Assembly (NCBI GenBank): GCA_964511405.1
Contig: CAZEFK010000003.1
Location: 1 to 64,000, forward strand
DNA length: 64,000 nucleotides
DNA from: CAZEFK01 sp964511405
GTDB taxonomy: Bacteria; Pseudomonadota; Alphaproteobacteria; Elsterales; Elsteraceae
Direction: 5' to 3'
The notes under the pieces were generated by a model, which saw nothing but the letters and a program-made list of their open reading frames with translations, had not been told where the DNA came from and ran no database searches. The position numbers and the translations under genes were made by a program. Shown here one piece after another: positions 16,378-26,984 of the stretch (the first letter of the stretch is position 1; the number at the start of each line of letters is the position of its first letter).

Positions 16378-17663
16378 GCAACGTCGCCGTGATCGGCGCC
16401 CAATGGGGCGACGAAGGCAAGGGCAAGATCGTCGACTGGCTGTCGGAACGCGCCGACGTCGTGGTGCGCTTCCAGGGCGGCCACAATGCCGGCCACACCC
16501 TGGTCATCGGCAACGTCACCTACAAGCTGGCGCTGCTGCCGTCGGGCGTGGTGCGCCCGGGCAAGCTGTCGGTGATCGGCAACGGCGTGGTGGTCGATCC
16601 CTGGCACCTGCTGGACGAGATCGAGCGCCTGCGTGTCCAGGGCGTGACGGTCGGGCCGGACAGCCTCCGGATCGCCGACAACGCCGCCCTGATCCTGCCC
16701 TTCCACGGCGAGATCGACCGCGCCCGCGAGGCGGCATCGGCGGCCAAGATCGGCACCACCGGCCGCGGCATCGGCCCGGCCTACGAGGACAAGGTGGCGC
16801 GCCGCGCGGTGCGCGTGTGCGACCTGGCCGACCCGGCGGAGCTGGAGCGCAAGCTCGACCGGCTGCTTGCCCACCATGACGCCCTGCTGACCGGCCTGGG
16901 CATGGCCCGGATCGACCGGGCCGACCTGGTCCAGCGCCTGACCGATATGGCGCCGCGGCTGCTGCCCTTTGCCGAGCCGGTCTGGCGCACCCTGGACCAG
17001 GCCCGCAAGGCCGGCAAGCGGATCCTGTTCGAGGGCGCCCAGGGCACCATGCTGGACGTCGACCACGGCACCTACCCCTATGTCACGTCGTCGAACACGG
17101 TGGCGGGCAATGCCGCTGCCGGCGCCGGCATCAGCCCGCGCGGCATCGGCACGGTCCTGGGGATCACCAAGGCCTATACCACCCGGGTCGGCTCGGGGCC
17201 GTTCCCGACCGAGCTGACCGACGAGATCGGCGAGCAGCTCGGCGCCCGCGGCCACGAATTCGGCGTCAACACCGGGCGCAAGCGGCGCTGCGGCTGGTTC
17301 GACGCGGTGATGGTGCGCCAGGCGATCACGGTCGGCGGCATCGACGGCATCGCGCTGACCAAGCTGGACGTGCTGGACGGACTGCCGGAGCTGAAGATCT
17401 GCGTCGGCTACCGGCTGGGCGACCGCCAGCTCGACCACTTCCCGTCGGGCGGCGGCGACCAGGCGGCCTGCGTGCCGGTCTACGAGACCCTGGAGGGCTG
17501 GGCCGAGAGCACCCGCGGCGCCCGGTCCTGGGCCGACCTGCCGGCCACGGCCGTCAAATACATCCGCCGCGTCGAAGAGCTGATCGGGGCGCCGGTCATC
17601 CTGCTGTCGACCAGTCCGGAGCGCGAGGATACCATCATGGTCCGCGACCCGTTCGCGGCCTGA
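16374..17663 (+). CDS. purA: Adenylosuccinate synthetase
   Basis: This enzyme uses GTP to join IMP and aspartate, the first step from IMP to AMP. The 429-residue sequence is full length and strongly conserved: the P-loop GDEGKGK at residues 12-18, GGHNAGHT near 38-45, TTGRGIGPAY near 127-136, and the C-terminal GRKRRCGWFDAV and LDVLDGL segments. It is translationally coupled to hisZ (ATGA overlap). This hisZ-purA order is common in alphaproteobacteria. Confidence 0.98.
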   Translation: MSNVAVIGAQWGDEGKGKIVDWLSERADVVVRFQGGHNAGHTLVIGNVTYKLALLPSGVVRPGKLSVIGNGVVVDPWHLLDEIERLRVQGVTVGPDSLRIADNAALILPFHGEIDRAREAASAAKIGTTGRGIGPAYEDKVARRAVRVCDLADPAELERKLDRLLAHHDALLTGLGMARIDRADLVQRLTDMAPRLLPFAEPVWRTLDQARKAGKRILFEGAQGTMLDVDHGTYPYVTSSNTVAGNAAAGAGISPRGIGTVLGITKAYTTRVGSGPFPTELTDEIGEQLGARGHEFGVNTGRKRRCGWFDAVMVRQAITVGGIDGIALTKLDVLDGLPELKICVGYRLGDRQLDHFPSGGGDQAACVPVYETLEGWAESTRGARSWADLPATAVKYIRRVEELIGAPVILLSTSPEREDTIMVRDPFAA

Positions 17664-17798
17664 CGCCGGCCGCTTCGCGTCTCGCGTGCGGGGTGCTGCG
17701 GCCGGGCGGTCGGCAACCCAGCGTTAATAAGTGGTAAAGTTTCGCTCCGCTAAGATCCGCCGGCGTTGGCAGGCACGGGTCCCGGCCGGGACGATCGG

Positions 17799-17832
17799 GG
17801 CCTGACTTCTGGCAAGGCCTGATTTCTGGCAA
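17799..17832 (+). repeat. 17-bp tandem duplication before the pseudokinase gene
   Basis: GGCCTGACTTCTGGCAA (17799-17815) is followed immediately by GGCCTGATTTCTGGCAA (17816-17832), differing at one base. The second copy merges into the AAAGGG that probably serves as the ribosome-binding site of the next gene. The duplication is therefore in the leader and could affect translation. Confidence 0.75.
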
Positions 17833-17852
17833 AGGGTGTGGCTCGCGTGGCA

Positions 17853-19898
17853 ATGGATGCCGAGATAGCGGACCTGGAACAGCCCGATCTGGGAGGACTC
17901 GACGAAGGGCTGTCGATCCCGACCCTCAAGGGCCGGTACTATGTCTATCCCGATCAGCCGCAGCCGGCGCTCGACTCGCCGACGGCGCCGGCCTATCTCG
18001 CGACCGCCCGCTCCGACCCCCGGCGCAGCCTGTTCGCGCTGATCGGCAGCGATACCCTGCCGCCGCGCATCGACATGCTGGACTCGCTGCGCGCCTTCAA
18101 CCTGCCGGGCATGCTGAAGGTGGTCGACTGGGGGCTCATCGACTGGCCCGGCCAGACCGCGCGCCGGTTCGCGGTGGTGATCGACCGCCCGGCCGGGCCG
18201 CGGGTGATGCCGTCCCTGACCACGCCCCAGCCGCCGCTGGGCGAGGAGGAGCTGACCACCGGCTTCCTGCAGCCGCTGCTGCAGACCTTGAAGGACCTTG
18301 GCGCCCGCGGCGTGGCGCATCGCGGCATCCGGCCGACCAACCTGTTCTATGCCGACGAGGCCCGGCGCCAGATCGTGCTGGGCGAAGGGGTCACGGCACC
18401 GCCGGCCCATGACCAGCCTGTCATGTTCGAGGCCATCGAGGCGGCGATGTGCCACCCGACCGGGCGCGGCAACGGCAACCCGGCCAACGACATGTATTCG
18501 TTGGGCGTGACGCTGCTGTTCCTCATGCTCGGGCGGAACCCGGTGCCCGATCTCGACGAGGCCAAGCTGCTGTCGGCCAAGATCGAGATGAGCAGCTACG
18601 TCGCCCTGGCCGGTCAGGTGCGCATCCCGATCAACATGATCGAGCTCTTGCGCGGGCTGCTGGTGGACGACGAGCGCGAGCGCTGGACCACCACCGATCT
18701 CGACATGTGGCTGTCCGGCCGCCGCCAGAGCTCCAAGCAGGCCAAGCTGCCGCCCCGCGCGTCGCGCCCCTTCCAGTTCGGCGCCGGCGAGTACGTGAAC
18801 ACCCGAGCCCTGGCCCATGCGCTGGCCAGCGACTATCGCCAGGCGATCGGGGTGGTCCGCTCCAAGAGCCTGGATAGCTGGCTCCGGCGGTCGCTGACCG
18901 ACGAGGTGCGGGCCGATGCCCTGCAGGCGGCGATCTACTCCAGCGCCGGCCATGCCAATGCCAAGAACACCGAGGAGCGGATGGTGGCCCGCGCCATGAT
19001 GGTGCTGGACCCGAGCCAGCCGATCCGCTACCGCGGGTTCGGGGTGATGGTCGACGGGCTGGGCACCGCCATGGCCGCGGCCGTCTATGACTCCGAGCAG
19101 CGGGCCCTGCTGACCGAGATCATCTCGGCGCGGCTGCCGATCCACTGGGTTGCCGCCCAGGTCCGGGCCCGCCCCGAGGACCTGCGCGCCAGCCAGATCA
19201 CCGAGCGGCTGCCCAGCATCATCGAGCAGTCCAGCATCGGCTATGGCTATGAGCGCTGCCTGTACGAGCTCAACCCGCAGATGCGGTGCCTGAGCCCGAT
19301 CTTCGAGCGCGACTATGTCGCCGAGCTGCCCGACCTGCTGTCCGCGCTCGACCGCATCGCCCAGACGTCGAGCCGGCCCGACCAGCCGATGGACCGCCAC
19401 ATCGCGGCCTTCATCGCGTCCCGGATGCGCCGGCCGAGCGACGAGTTGCTGCGCACCATCAACCAGGACGATCCCATCGCCCAGCCGATCGCGGTCTTGA
19501 AGATGCTCGCCTCGGTCCAGGACCAGGCGCAGGGGCTGAAGGTCCCGGCGCTGGCCCAGTGGATGCTGACGCTGCTGACACCAGCGGTATCGGCCTTCCA
19601 TCACCGCGGCCGGCGCGAGCGCATCGAGCAGCGGATGAAATCAGCGGCAGCCAATGGCGGGCTGACCGAAATGCTGGCCGCCATCGACGACGGCGCCGAG
19701 CGTCAGGCCGACGGCTACGGCTTCAACCAGGCGCGCGCCGAGTTCCAGGCCATCGACCGGGCGATCCGGACCATGGACGCCACCGTCGACGACCGCCGCG
19801 AGGAGGCCCGCCTGCTGGGCGAGCAGGTGGCGGGATCGATCGGCGGACTGGTGGTGGCGGTGGCTGCCGCAGTCACGATCCTGCTGCGGCTGGTCTAG
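17853..19898 (+). CDS. Tail-anchored protein kinase-like protein, probable pseudokinase
   Basis: A 681-residue protein whose first ~310 residues follow a Ser/Thr kinase layout but lack catalytic residues. The catalytic loop reads HRGIRPTN (about 156-163), so the HRD aspartate is missing, and the DFG position reads LGEG. The structural NDMYSLGVTLLFL helix (Asp near 213) is kept. The middle is an unrecognised helical region (about 320-640), and the last ~23 residues form one membrane helix, giving a tail anchor with the kinase-like part in the cytoplasm. ATG 17853 is used; GTG 17847 with AAGGG at 17832-17836 is equally possible. A small membrane protein follows 30 bases later. Confidence 0.75.
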   Translation: MDAEIADLEQPDLGGLDEGLSIPTLKGRYYVYPDQPQPALDSPTAPAYLATARSDPRRSLFALIGSDTLPPRIDMLDSLRAFNLPGMLKVVDWGLIDWPGQTARRFAVVIDRPAGPRVMPSLTTPQPPLGEEELTTGFLQPLLQTLKDLGARGVAHRGIRPTNLFYADEARRQIVLGEGVTAPPAHDQPVMFEAIEAAMCHPTGRGNGNPANDMYSLGVTLLFLMLGRNPVPDLDEAKLLSAKIEMSSYVALAGQVRIPINMIELLRGLLVDDERERWTTTDLDMWLSGRRQSSKQAKLPPRASRPFQFGAGEYVNTRALAHALASDYRQAIGVVRSKSLDSWLRRSLTDEVRADALQAAIYSSAGHANAKNTEERMVARAMMVLDPSQPIRYRGFGVMVDGLGTAMAAAVYDSEQRALLTEIISARLPIHWVAAQVRARPEDLRASQITERLPSIIEQSSIGYGYERCLYELNPQMRCLSPIFERDYVAELPDLLSALDRIAQTSSRPDQPMDRHIAAFIASRMRRPSDELLRTINQDDPIAQPIAVLKMLASVQDQAQGLKVPALAQWMLTLLTPAVSAFHHRGRRERIEQRMKSAAANGGLTEMLAAIDDGAERQADGYGFNQARAEFQAIDRAIRTMDATVDDRREEARLLGEQVAGSIGGLVVAVAAAVTILLRLV

Positions 19899-19928
19899 GC
19901 CCGATTTTACTCAGGGAGTGGCGGCTTC

Positions 19929-20426
19929 ATGGCGACGCAACCCGCGGTCGGGCGGCCCAAGGCGAAGAAGAAGGCGAAGTCCAGTCAGGGCAGCGCGGTC
20001 TGGCTGCTGCTATCGATGCTGCTGCTGGCGCTGATCTTCGCGCGCCAGACGCTGCTGGTGCTGGCGCTGGCGCTGCTGCCGACCTTCGTCGCCGGCATCG
20101 TCGACCGGCGCGAGGGCAAGTACGCCATGTGGTGCGTGGGCGGCTTCAACATGGCCGGCACCGTGCCCTGGGTGTTCCACATGTTGTGGGCCGGCGGCGA
20201 GCCGACCACCGCCATGGTCGACCTGCTGATGAACCCATTCGCCTGGCTGTCGATCTATGGCGCGGCCGGGATCGGCTGGCTGATCTATTTCTGGGTCCCG
20301 ATGGCGGTGGTGCGCTGGCAGGAGATCCGTGATGGCCAGCGAGTGAAGTCGCTGCGCAACCGCCAAGCCGTGCTGCTGGAGGAATGGGGCCGCGACCTGG
20401 TCGACGCGGCCCCGGGCAAGCTGTAG
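19929..20426 (+). CDS. Small integral membrane protein, partner of the pseudokinase gene
   Basis: A 165-residue protein with a strongly basic N-terminus (KAKKKAK), then about three or four hydrophobic helices: WLLLSMLLLALIF, TLLVLALALLPTFVAGIV, FNMAGTVPWVFHML and IYGAAGIGWLIYFWVPM. The C-terminal 40 residues are charged. It lies 30 bases downstream of the kinase-like gene with GGGAGTGG upstream, so the two are likely co-expressed. The positive-inside rule puts the N-terminus in the cytoplasm. I do not recognise the family. Confidence 0.75.
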   Translation: MATQPAVGRPKAKKKAKSSQGSAVWLLLSMLLLALIFARQTLLVLALALLPTFVAGIVDRREGKYAMWCVGGFNMAGTVPWVFHMLWAGGEPTTAMVDLLMNPFAWLSIYGAAGIGWLIYFWVPMAVVRWQEIRDGQRVKSLRNRQAVLLEEWGRDLVDAAPGKL

Positions 20427-20452
20427 CCGTCGCCGGCTAGGTCGGCTGCCAA

Positions 20453-21337
20453 CTAAGTCGGCTGGTTGAGACGCTGCTCCTGGGCCGCGTTCTTGATCGC
20501 CTTCTGCAGCTTCTCGAACGCCCGGACTTCGATCTGGCGCACGCGCTCGCGGCTGATCTTGTAGTGCTGGCTCAGGTCTTCCAAGGTCGTCGGGTTGTCG
20601 CGCAGCCGGCGCTCGGACAGGATGTGCCGCTCGCGGTCGTTGAGCGCGCCCATGGCGGCGGTCAGGAGCTTGCGCCGCTTGCCCAGCTCCTCGCGATCGG
20701 CAAGCTGGATTTCCTGGTTGTCGTGCTCGTCCACCAGCCAGTCCTGCCACTCGCCCTCGCTGTCGGCCCGGAGCGGCGCGTTCAGGCTGTGGTCGGGACT
20801 GGCCAGGCGCCGGTTCATCGAGACCACGTCGGCCTCGGGCACCGACAGCTCGGTGGCGATCTTGGCGACGTTCTCGGGCGACAGATCGCCCTCGTCGATC
20901 GCCTGCATCTGGCCCTTGAGCTTGCGCAGGTTGAAGAACAGCTTTTTCTGGGCGGCGGTCGTGCCCATCTTCACCAGGCTCCAGGAATGCAGGATGTATT
21001 CCTGGATGGCGGCGCGAATCCACCACATCGCGTAGGTCGCCAGACGGAAGCCGCGGTCGGGGTCGAACCGCTTGACCGCCTGCATCATGCCGACATTGCC
21101 TTCGGAGATCAGCTCGTTGAGCGGCAGGCCGTAGCCGCGGTAGCCCATGGCGATCTTGGCGACCAGGCGCAGATGGCTGGTCACCAGGCGATGCGCGGCC
21201 TCGGAGTCGCCATGCTCGCGCCAGCGCTTGGCGAGCATGAACTCCTCGTCGGGGTCGAGCATCGGGAACTTGCGGATTTCCTGGAGGTACCGGGCTAGAT
21301 TTCCCTCCGACCCCAGGACGGGCAGGCTGGCAGCCAT
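20453..21337 (-). CDS. rpoH: RNA polymerase sigma-32 factor
   Basis: This alternative sigma factor drives heat-shock genes. The 294 residues contain region 2 (NELISEGNVGMMQAVKRFDP, then TYAMWWIRAAIQEYIL), the RpoH box QKKLFFNLRKLK near residues 128-139, and the region 4 helix-turn-helix TTLEDLSQHYKISRERVRQIEV at the end. The start is fixed by AAGGAAGG just upstream and by the family N-terminus (LARYLQEIRKFPML). It lies downstream of rluD on the same strand and converges with the membrane-protein gene. Many alphaproteobacteria have several rpoH copies, so this need not be the only one. Confidence 0.95.
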   Translation of the reverse strand: MAASLPVLGSEGNLARYLQEIRKFPMLDPDEEFMLAKRWREHGDSEAAHRLVTSHLRLVAKIAMGYRGYGLPLNELISEGNVGMMQAVKRFDPDRGFRLATYAMWWIRAAIQEYILHSWSLVKMGTTAAQKKLFFNLRKLKGQMQAIDEGDLSPENVAKIATELSVPEADVVSMNRRLASPDHSLNAPLRADSEGEWQDWLVDEHDNQEIQLADREELGKRRKLLTAAMGALNDRERHILSERRLRDNPTTLEDLSQHYKISRERVRQIEVRAFEKLQKAIKNAAQEQRLNQPT

Positions 21338-21436
21338 CAAACCTTCCTTTCGTCCGAGCGGCCCGTCGACGGCGACGGCCGGTCGGCTCTTGCTGGCATC
21401 GCGTCGGCCGCACCCTCCGGGCGCACACCGGCAATG

Positions 21437-21456
21437 CCGGCCTGTTGGCAGGCCGG
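21437..21456 (-). other. Hairpin in the rpoH leader
   Basis: CCGGCCTG and CAGGCCGG form an 8-bp perfect stem with the four-base loop TTGG. There is no T-run on either side. It lies about 100 bases before the rpoH start and just downstream of a possible promoter, so it would be near the 5' end of the rpoH mRNA. It may stabilise the transcript or affect read-through from rluD. Confidence 0.45.
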
Positions 21457-21462
21457 AGACGA

Positions 21463-21491
21463 TAGATAGGCGATAATGTCCGACTTTTCCA
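21463..21491 (-). promoter_or_regulatory. Possible rpoH promoter
   Basis: Read on the minus strand, TGGAAA (21486-21491) and TATCTA (21463-21468) are separated by 17 bases. This is a modest match to a vegetative promoter and lies in the rluD-rpoH gap. Transcription would then start about 120 bases before the rpoH ATG. No clear heat-shock promoter was identified. Confidence 0.35.
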
Positions 21492-21500
21492 GTGGGACAT

Positions 21501-22529
<1,029 letters not shown>

Positions 22530-22550
22530 GGCGGCAAGGTGGCGCATTCG

Positions 22551-22829
22551 ATGAGGGCGCTCAAGGCGGCGATCGGGGTGATGTCGACGCTGATCGTGCT
22601 GGGCTTCGGCCTGATGATCTGGCTGGTGGTCCAGCGCAGCGACGGCAATCCCGGGTTCGGCGAGACCCGCGTGGCGCTGCCGGCCGACGCCCGCGTGGCA
22701 GCCATGGCCGGCGTCGGCGCCGACCGCCTGGTGCTGCGCGTCGAGCGCCCCGGCCAGCCCGACCGGCTGATGATCCTGGACCTGGCGCGCGGCCGGCTGG
22801 TCGGCACCGTCGACCTGGCGCGGCCCTGA
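22551..22829 (+). CDS. Small conserved membrane protein (DUF6476-like)
   Basis: A 92-residue protein with one N-terminal membrane helix (MSTLIVLGFGLMIWLVV) and a small periplasmic or cytoplasmic beta-rich domain (ADRLVLRVERPG, DRLMILDLARGRLVGTVDL). Proteins of this build sit divergently beside rluD in many alphaproteobacteria, which I recall as DUF6476; the name is from memory and not verified. The function is unknown. It shares a 21-base divergent region with rluD. Confidence 0.75.
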   Translation: MRALKAAIGVMSTLIVLGFGLMIWLVVQRSDGNPGFGETRVALPADARVAAMAGVGADRLVLRVERPGQPDRLMILDLARGRLVGTVDLARP

Positions 22830-22863
22830 CCGATGGTGGTCGAGCGAGCCCTGTTCGAGGGGC

Positions 22864-22892
22864 TTGATATGGGGCGGCACTCGGGCTATGTC
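22864..22892 (+). promoter_or_regulatory. Promoter of the tRNA-Glu gene
   Basis: TTGATA at 22864-22869 and TATGTC at 22887-22892 are separated by 17 bases. The predicted start is about 12 bases before the mature tRNA, a typical distance for a tRNA promoter. It lies between the small membrane protein gene and the tRNA. Confidence 0.5.
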
Positions 22893-22910
22893 ATCGGCCT
22901 CCCGCGCCTC

Positions 22911-22986
22911 GTCCCCTTCGTCTAGAGGCCTAGGACATCGCCCTCTCACGGCGGTAACAGGGGTTCGAATCCCCTAGGGGACGCCA
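22911..22986 (+). tRNA. tRNA-Glu, anticodon CTC
   Basis: The 76 bases fold as a standard cloverleaf. The acceptor stem pairs GTCCCCT with AGGGGAC, the D stem GTC with GAC, and the T arm has the GGTTCGAATCC core. The anticodon loop is CTCTCAC, giving CTC, which reads GAG. CCA is encoded (22984-22986). The anticodon stem starts with a T-G wobble pair (position 27-43), so this copy looks derived from the common TTC isoacceptor. It is in the G+C-rich context expected for a GAG-reading tRNA. Confidence 0.95.
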
Positions 22987-23013
22987 CGCGCGCTCGCGGA
23001 TTTCCGCCGCGCG
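22987..23013 (+). terminator. Hairpin directly after tRNA-Glu
   Basis: CGCGCG (22987-22992) pairs with CGCGCG (23008-23013), and GCGG (22996-22999) pairs with CCGC (23004-23007), with a CTC bulge and ATTT loop. It begins right after the encoded CCA and could end or process the tRNA transcript. A T-run is missing, so termination is not certain. Confidence 0.35.
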
Positions 23014-23082
23014 ACGGCAGGGGCTCACAGACAACCGACATATGGGTTTGCCGCAACCGCAGCGCATGCCGCGGTCGGTGCC

Positions 23083-24711
<1,629 letters not shown>

Positions 24712-24722
24712 AGGAGAGCGTC

Positions 24723-24983
24723 ATGGCTGCGACTGCTATGGTTCACGTCCGAGTCGATGAGCAGGTCAAGGCTCAGGCTGCCGAGACGCTGGGGAAGATG
24801 GGGTTGTCGGTCTCGGATGCAGTTCGCGTGTTCCTGACGCGCATCGCCGCGGAGAAGCAGCTACCCTTCGCCATCAAGGAGCCGAACGCAGAGACGCGCG
24901 CTGCGATGGCCGAAGCCGATGAGATCGTCCGCAATCACCGGGCGCGGTTCGCGACCGCGGTTGAAGAAAACCGCAGCAAGTAA
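24723..24983 (+). CDS. RelB/DinJ-family antitoxin
   Basis: An 86-residue protein with a ribbon-helix-helix N-terminus (MVHVRVDEQVKAQAAETLGKMGLSVSDAVRVFLTRIA pattern, residues 6-42) and a charged toxin-wrapping C-terminal half. In intact operons such proteins neutralise a RelE/YafQ ribonuclease encoded just downstream. Here that gene is reduced to a short remnant (24961-25062) overlapping the antitoxin end. GGAGAG lies nine bases before the ATG. The antitoxin is thus probably a solitary survivor. Confidence 0.87.
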   Translation: MAATAMVHVRVDEQVKAQAAETLGKMGLSVSDAVRVFLTRIAAEKQLPFAIKEPNAETRAAMAEADEIVRNHRARFATAVEENRSK

Positions 24984-25062
24984 GCGGGCAACGCTACCCA
25001 GGTCGGCCGACGACGAAAAATCATTCGTACGAGCGGGCACCCACGCCGAACTATTCAAGTGA
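24961..25062 (+). pseudogene. Internally deleted YafQ-type toxin remnant
   Basis: A 33-codon frame starts at TTG 24961, overlapping the antitoxin's 3' end in another frame, and stops at TGA 25060-25062. Its first half (KKTAASKRATLPRSA) matches the usual start of YafQ-family toxins in alphaproteobacteria. Its last part (SFVRAGTHAELFK) matches the usual C-terminus, known as the xFxRxGTHxELF signature. The roughly 80 central residues, holding the catalytic His and Asp, are missing. This looks like a clean internal deletion that removed toxicity while leaving the antitoxin. Family likeness is from memory. Confidence 0.65.
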
Positions 25063-25094
25063 TCAGCGGGAGATCTGGCAACAGCGCCGGATCG

Positions 25095-26975
25095 TCATCC
25101 CGGCTCGAACGCGAACCGTGGCGCCTGCGTCCGGAACGGCAGCCTGGCCCCCTCCGGCATCAGATAGGCGTGGTTACGCCGCACCGTCAGGGCGTCGATG
25201 CCGCCGTCGGTGATGATCAGGATCGGTGCGTCGGCAGGAAACCCTTTGTCCTGCTGCAGCCGGTCGATCGCCGGCATCAGCACCGTGCCGCCGCGGCCGC
25301 GGATCTCGACCGAGCCCATCAGGCTCTCGGGCGGCACATAGCCCATGTCATGGACGCGCGCGTCGCACTGCAGGACGCGCACCTGCGGCACGTCCCGCGA
25401 CAATGCGTAGGCCGCGATGGCACCCAGGGCCTTGGCCAGCAGCCGCGGTGCCATGGAACCGGAGCTGTCCAGCACCACGCCGAAGGTGCGCGTCGCCATG
25501 GCGTCCGGCGGGCGCAGCCAGACCGGGCGCGGAATGTCCGGCGTCGACGCCTGCCGCCGGCTTGACCGGGCAAAGCTGCGTTGCGCCTCCACGGGCGGAA
25601 AGAACGCGTCCAGCCACTGGCCGAGCCGCACGTCCCAGGGGATCGGCCGCTGCTGCAGGGCGCGGATGTCCTCGACCAGCTCGCCCGGCAGCAGGCCGCG
25701 GCCGGGCGCGGCGAGATGCAGGTCCAGCCCCTCATTCAGCGCCCGCCGATAGAAGTCGTCCAGGTCGGTGCCCGGTCCCCGCCACCAGGCCGGCGGCCGC
25801 GTGGACAGGATGTCCACGGCGCTCCGGCCGCGGAACGTGCGGCCCTTGGCCAGCCGGCGCATCAGCCGCAGATCGGTGACGATGCGGTCGTAGATGGCCT
25901 CCGCCGACTCCCTCTCGAGGCCCAGCTCCGGATCCAGCAGCAGGTCGTCGGTCGGCGTCTCGCCGATGCCCATCTCGACCAGCCAGCCATTGACCACATA
26001 GTCGCAGGCGACGTTCCACAGGAACGGGTCGCGCCCCTGCCGGCGCGCCTCATGGCGCAGCCCGACATGCAGCAGCTCATGGGCGATGACGAACTTGGCC
26101 GTCTCGTAGGTCCAGGGGACGCGCGGGTTGATGTAGATCCGGCGCAGTTCCGGATCGACCGCGGCGACGGCGATGTCCAGGCTGCGACAGGCCTCGTCGC
26201 TGTCCACGATCTCGAAGCCGCTGGCCAGGGCCGCCAGCAGGGGGTAGCTGGCCACGAACCAGCGGCGCGCCCGCTCGGCCACCGAGTTCGGGTTGCGGCG
26301 GCTCGCGGTGGTGCCGCGCGCCGCCTCGCCGGCGCTGTCGACCGCCTTGAAGAGGCCGGCCCGGAGGGCATGGGCCAGATTCTCCTGCCGACCGCGCAAC
26401 TCGTCCGCTGTCAGCGCCGGTGTCCCGGGGGCGGGCGGGAAGGTACTCTCCATCGGCCCGTTCAGGCCAAGCACGGCATAGCGGGCCATCAGGTCGGGGC
26501 CGCCATCCGCGAGGGCGCGGCGGACGCTGGCCAGGTCGCGCCCCAGGCCGACGCGCCCCAGGCCGACCCAATCGGGGCCGCGCAGTTCGTCCGGCCGCTC
26601 GCCGATGCCGGCCGCCTCCAGGAAATCGACCGCCACGATCGGCGCCGCGATCCGGTGCAGGTCGTCCTGCAGCGCCGGATCATCATGGCCGAAGACGTAA
26701 TGGACCAGCGCCTGCGCGATGACATGCGCCCATTGCGGTGGGGTCAGCCGTTGGGCGGCATTCAGCTCGATGCGCGGCACCGGCCTTGCTTGCCGATACG
26801 CCGCCCTGACCGTGGTCAGCCGCGCGAAACCGGCCGGATGGAAGGGTCGCCCCAGGTCTCGCCAGACAACATGCGGGCTGCCCAGATACTGGAACACCGG
26901 ATGGGCGGTGAGCAGCTTGTGCCCGGCCCAAATGGCGTCGTCGGCGGCCGGCGCCCTGCGGCGTTTGTCTGCCAT
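25095..26975 (-). CDS. VWA-domain protein with HExxH metallopeptidase-like domain
   Basis: A 626-residue protein with two recognisable parts. The N-terminal half has a zinc-peptidase-like motif HELLH at residues 299-303, followed by WNVACDYVVN (320-329), as in the DUF2201 N-terminal family. The C-terminal half is a von Willebrand A domain with metal-ion-dependent adhesion site DSSGS at 503-507 and a later GGTxxMPA. It is encoded 10 bases after the MoxR-type ATPase on the same strand, and such pairs usually act together as a chaperone-like machine. The substrate is unknown. Confidence 0.87.
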   Translation of the reverse strand: MADKRRRAPAADDAIWAGHKLLTAHPVFQYLGSPHVVWRDLGRPFHPAGFARLTTVRAAYRQARPVPRIELNAAQRLTPPQWAHVIAQALVHYVFGHDDPALQDDLHRIAAPIVAVDFLEAAGIGERPDELRGPDWVGLGRVGLGRDLASVRRALADGGPDLMARYAVLGLNGPMESTFPPAPGTPALTADELRGRQENLAHALRAGLFKAVDSAGEAARGTTASRRNPNSVAERARRWFVASYPLLAALASGFEIVDSDEACRSLDIAVAAVDPELRRIYINPRVPWTYETAKFVIAHELLHVGLRHEARRQGRDPFLWNVACDYVVNGWLVEMGIGETPTDDLLLDPELGLERESAEAIYDRIVTDLRLMRRLAKGRTFRGRSAVDILSTRPPAWWRGPGTDLDDFYRRALNEGLDLHLAAPGRGLLPGELVEDIRALQQRPIPWDVRLGQWLDAFFPPVEAQRSFARSSRRQASTPDIPRPVWLRPPDAMATRTFGVVLDSSGSMAPRLLAKALGAIAAYALSRDVPQVRVLQCDARVHDMGYVPPESLMGSVEIRGRGGTVLMPAIDRLQQDKGFPADAPILIITDGGIDALTVRRNHAYLMPEGARLPFRTQAPRFAFEPG

Positions 26976-26984
26976 CGGCGCCCG

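Noticed and set aside
17667..17715. Terminator hairpin after purA
   Set aside because: Complementary CCGGCCGC/GCGGCCGG arms exist but are separated by a long loop and lack a T-run, so support is weak.
17724..19604. Minus-strand frame opposite the pseudokinase
   Set aside because: The plus-strand gene has kinase-like motifs and a membrane anchor; the antisense product has no domain signature.
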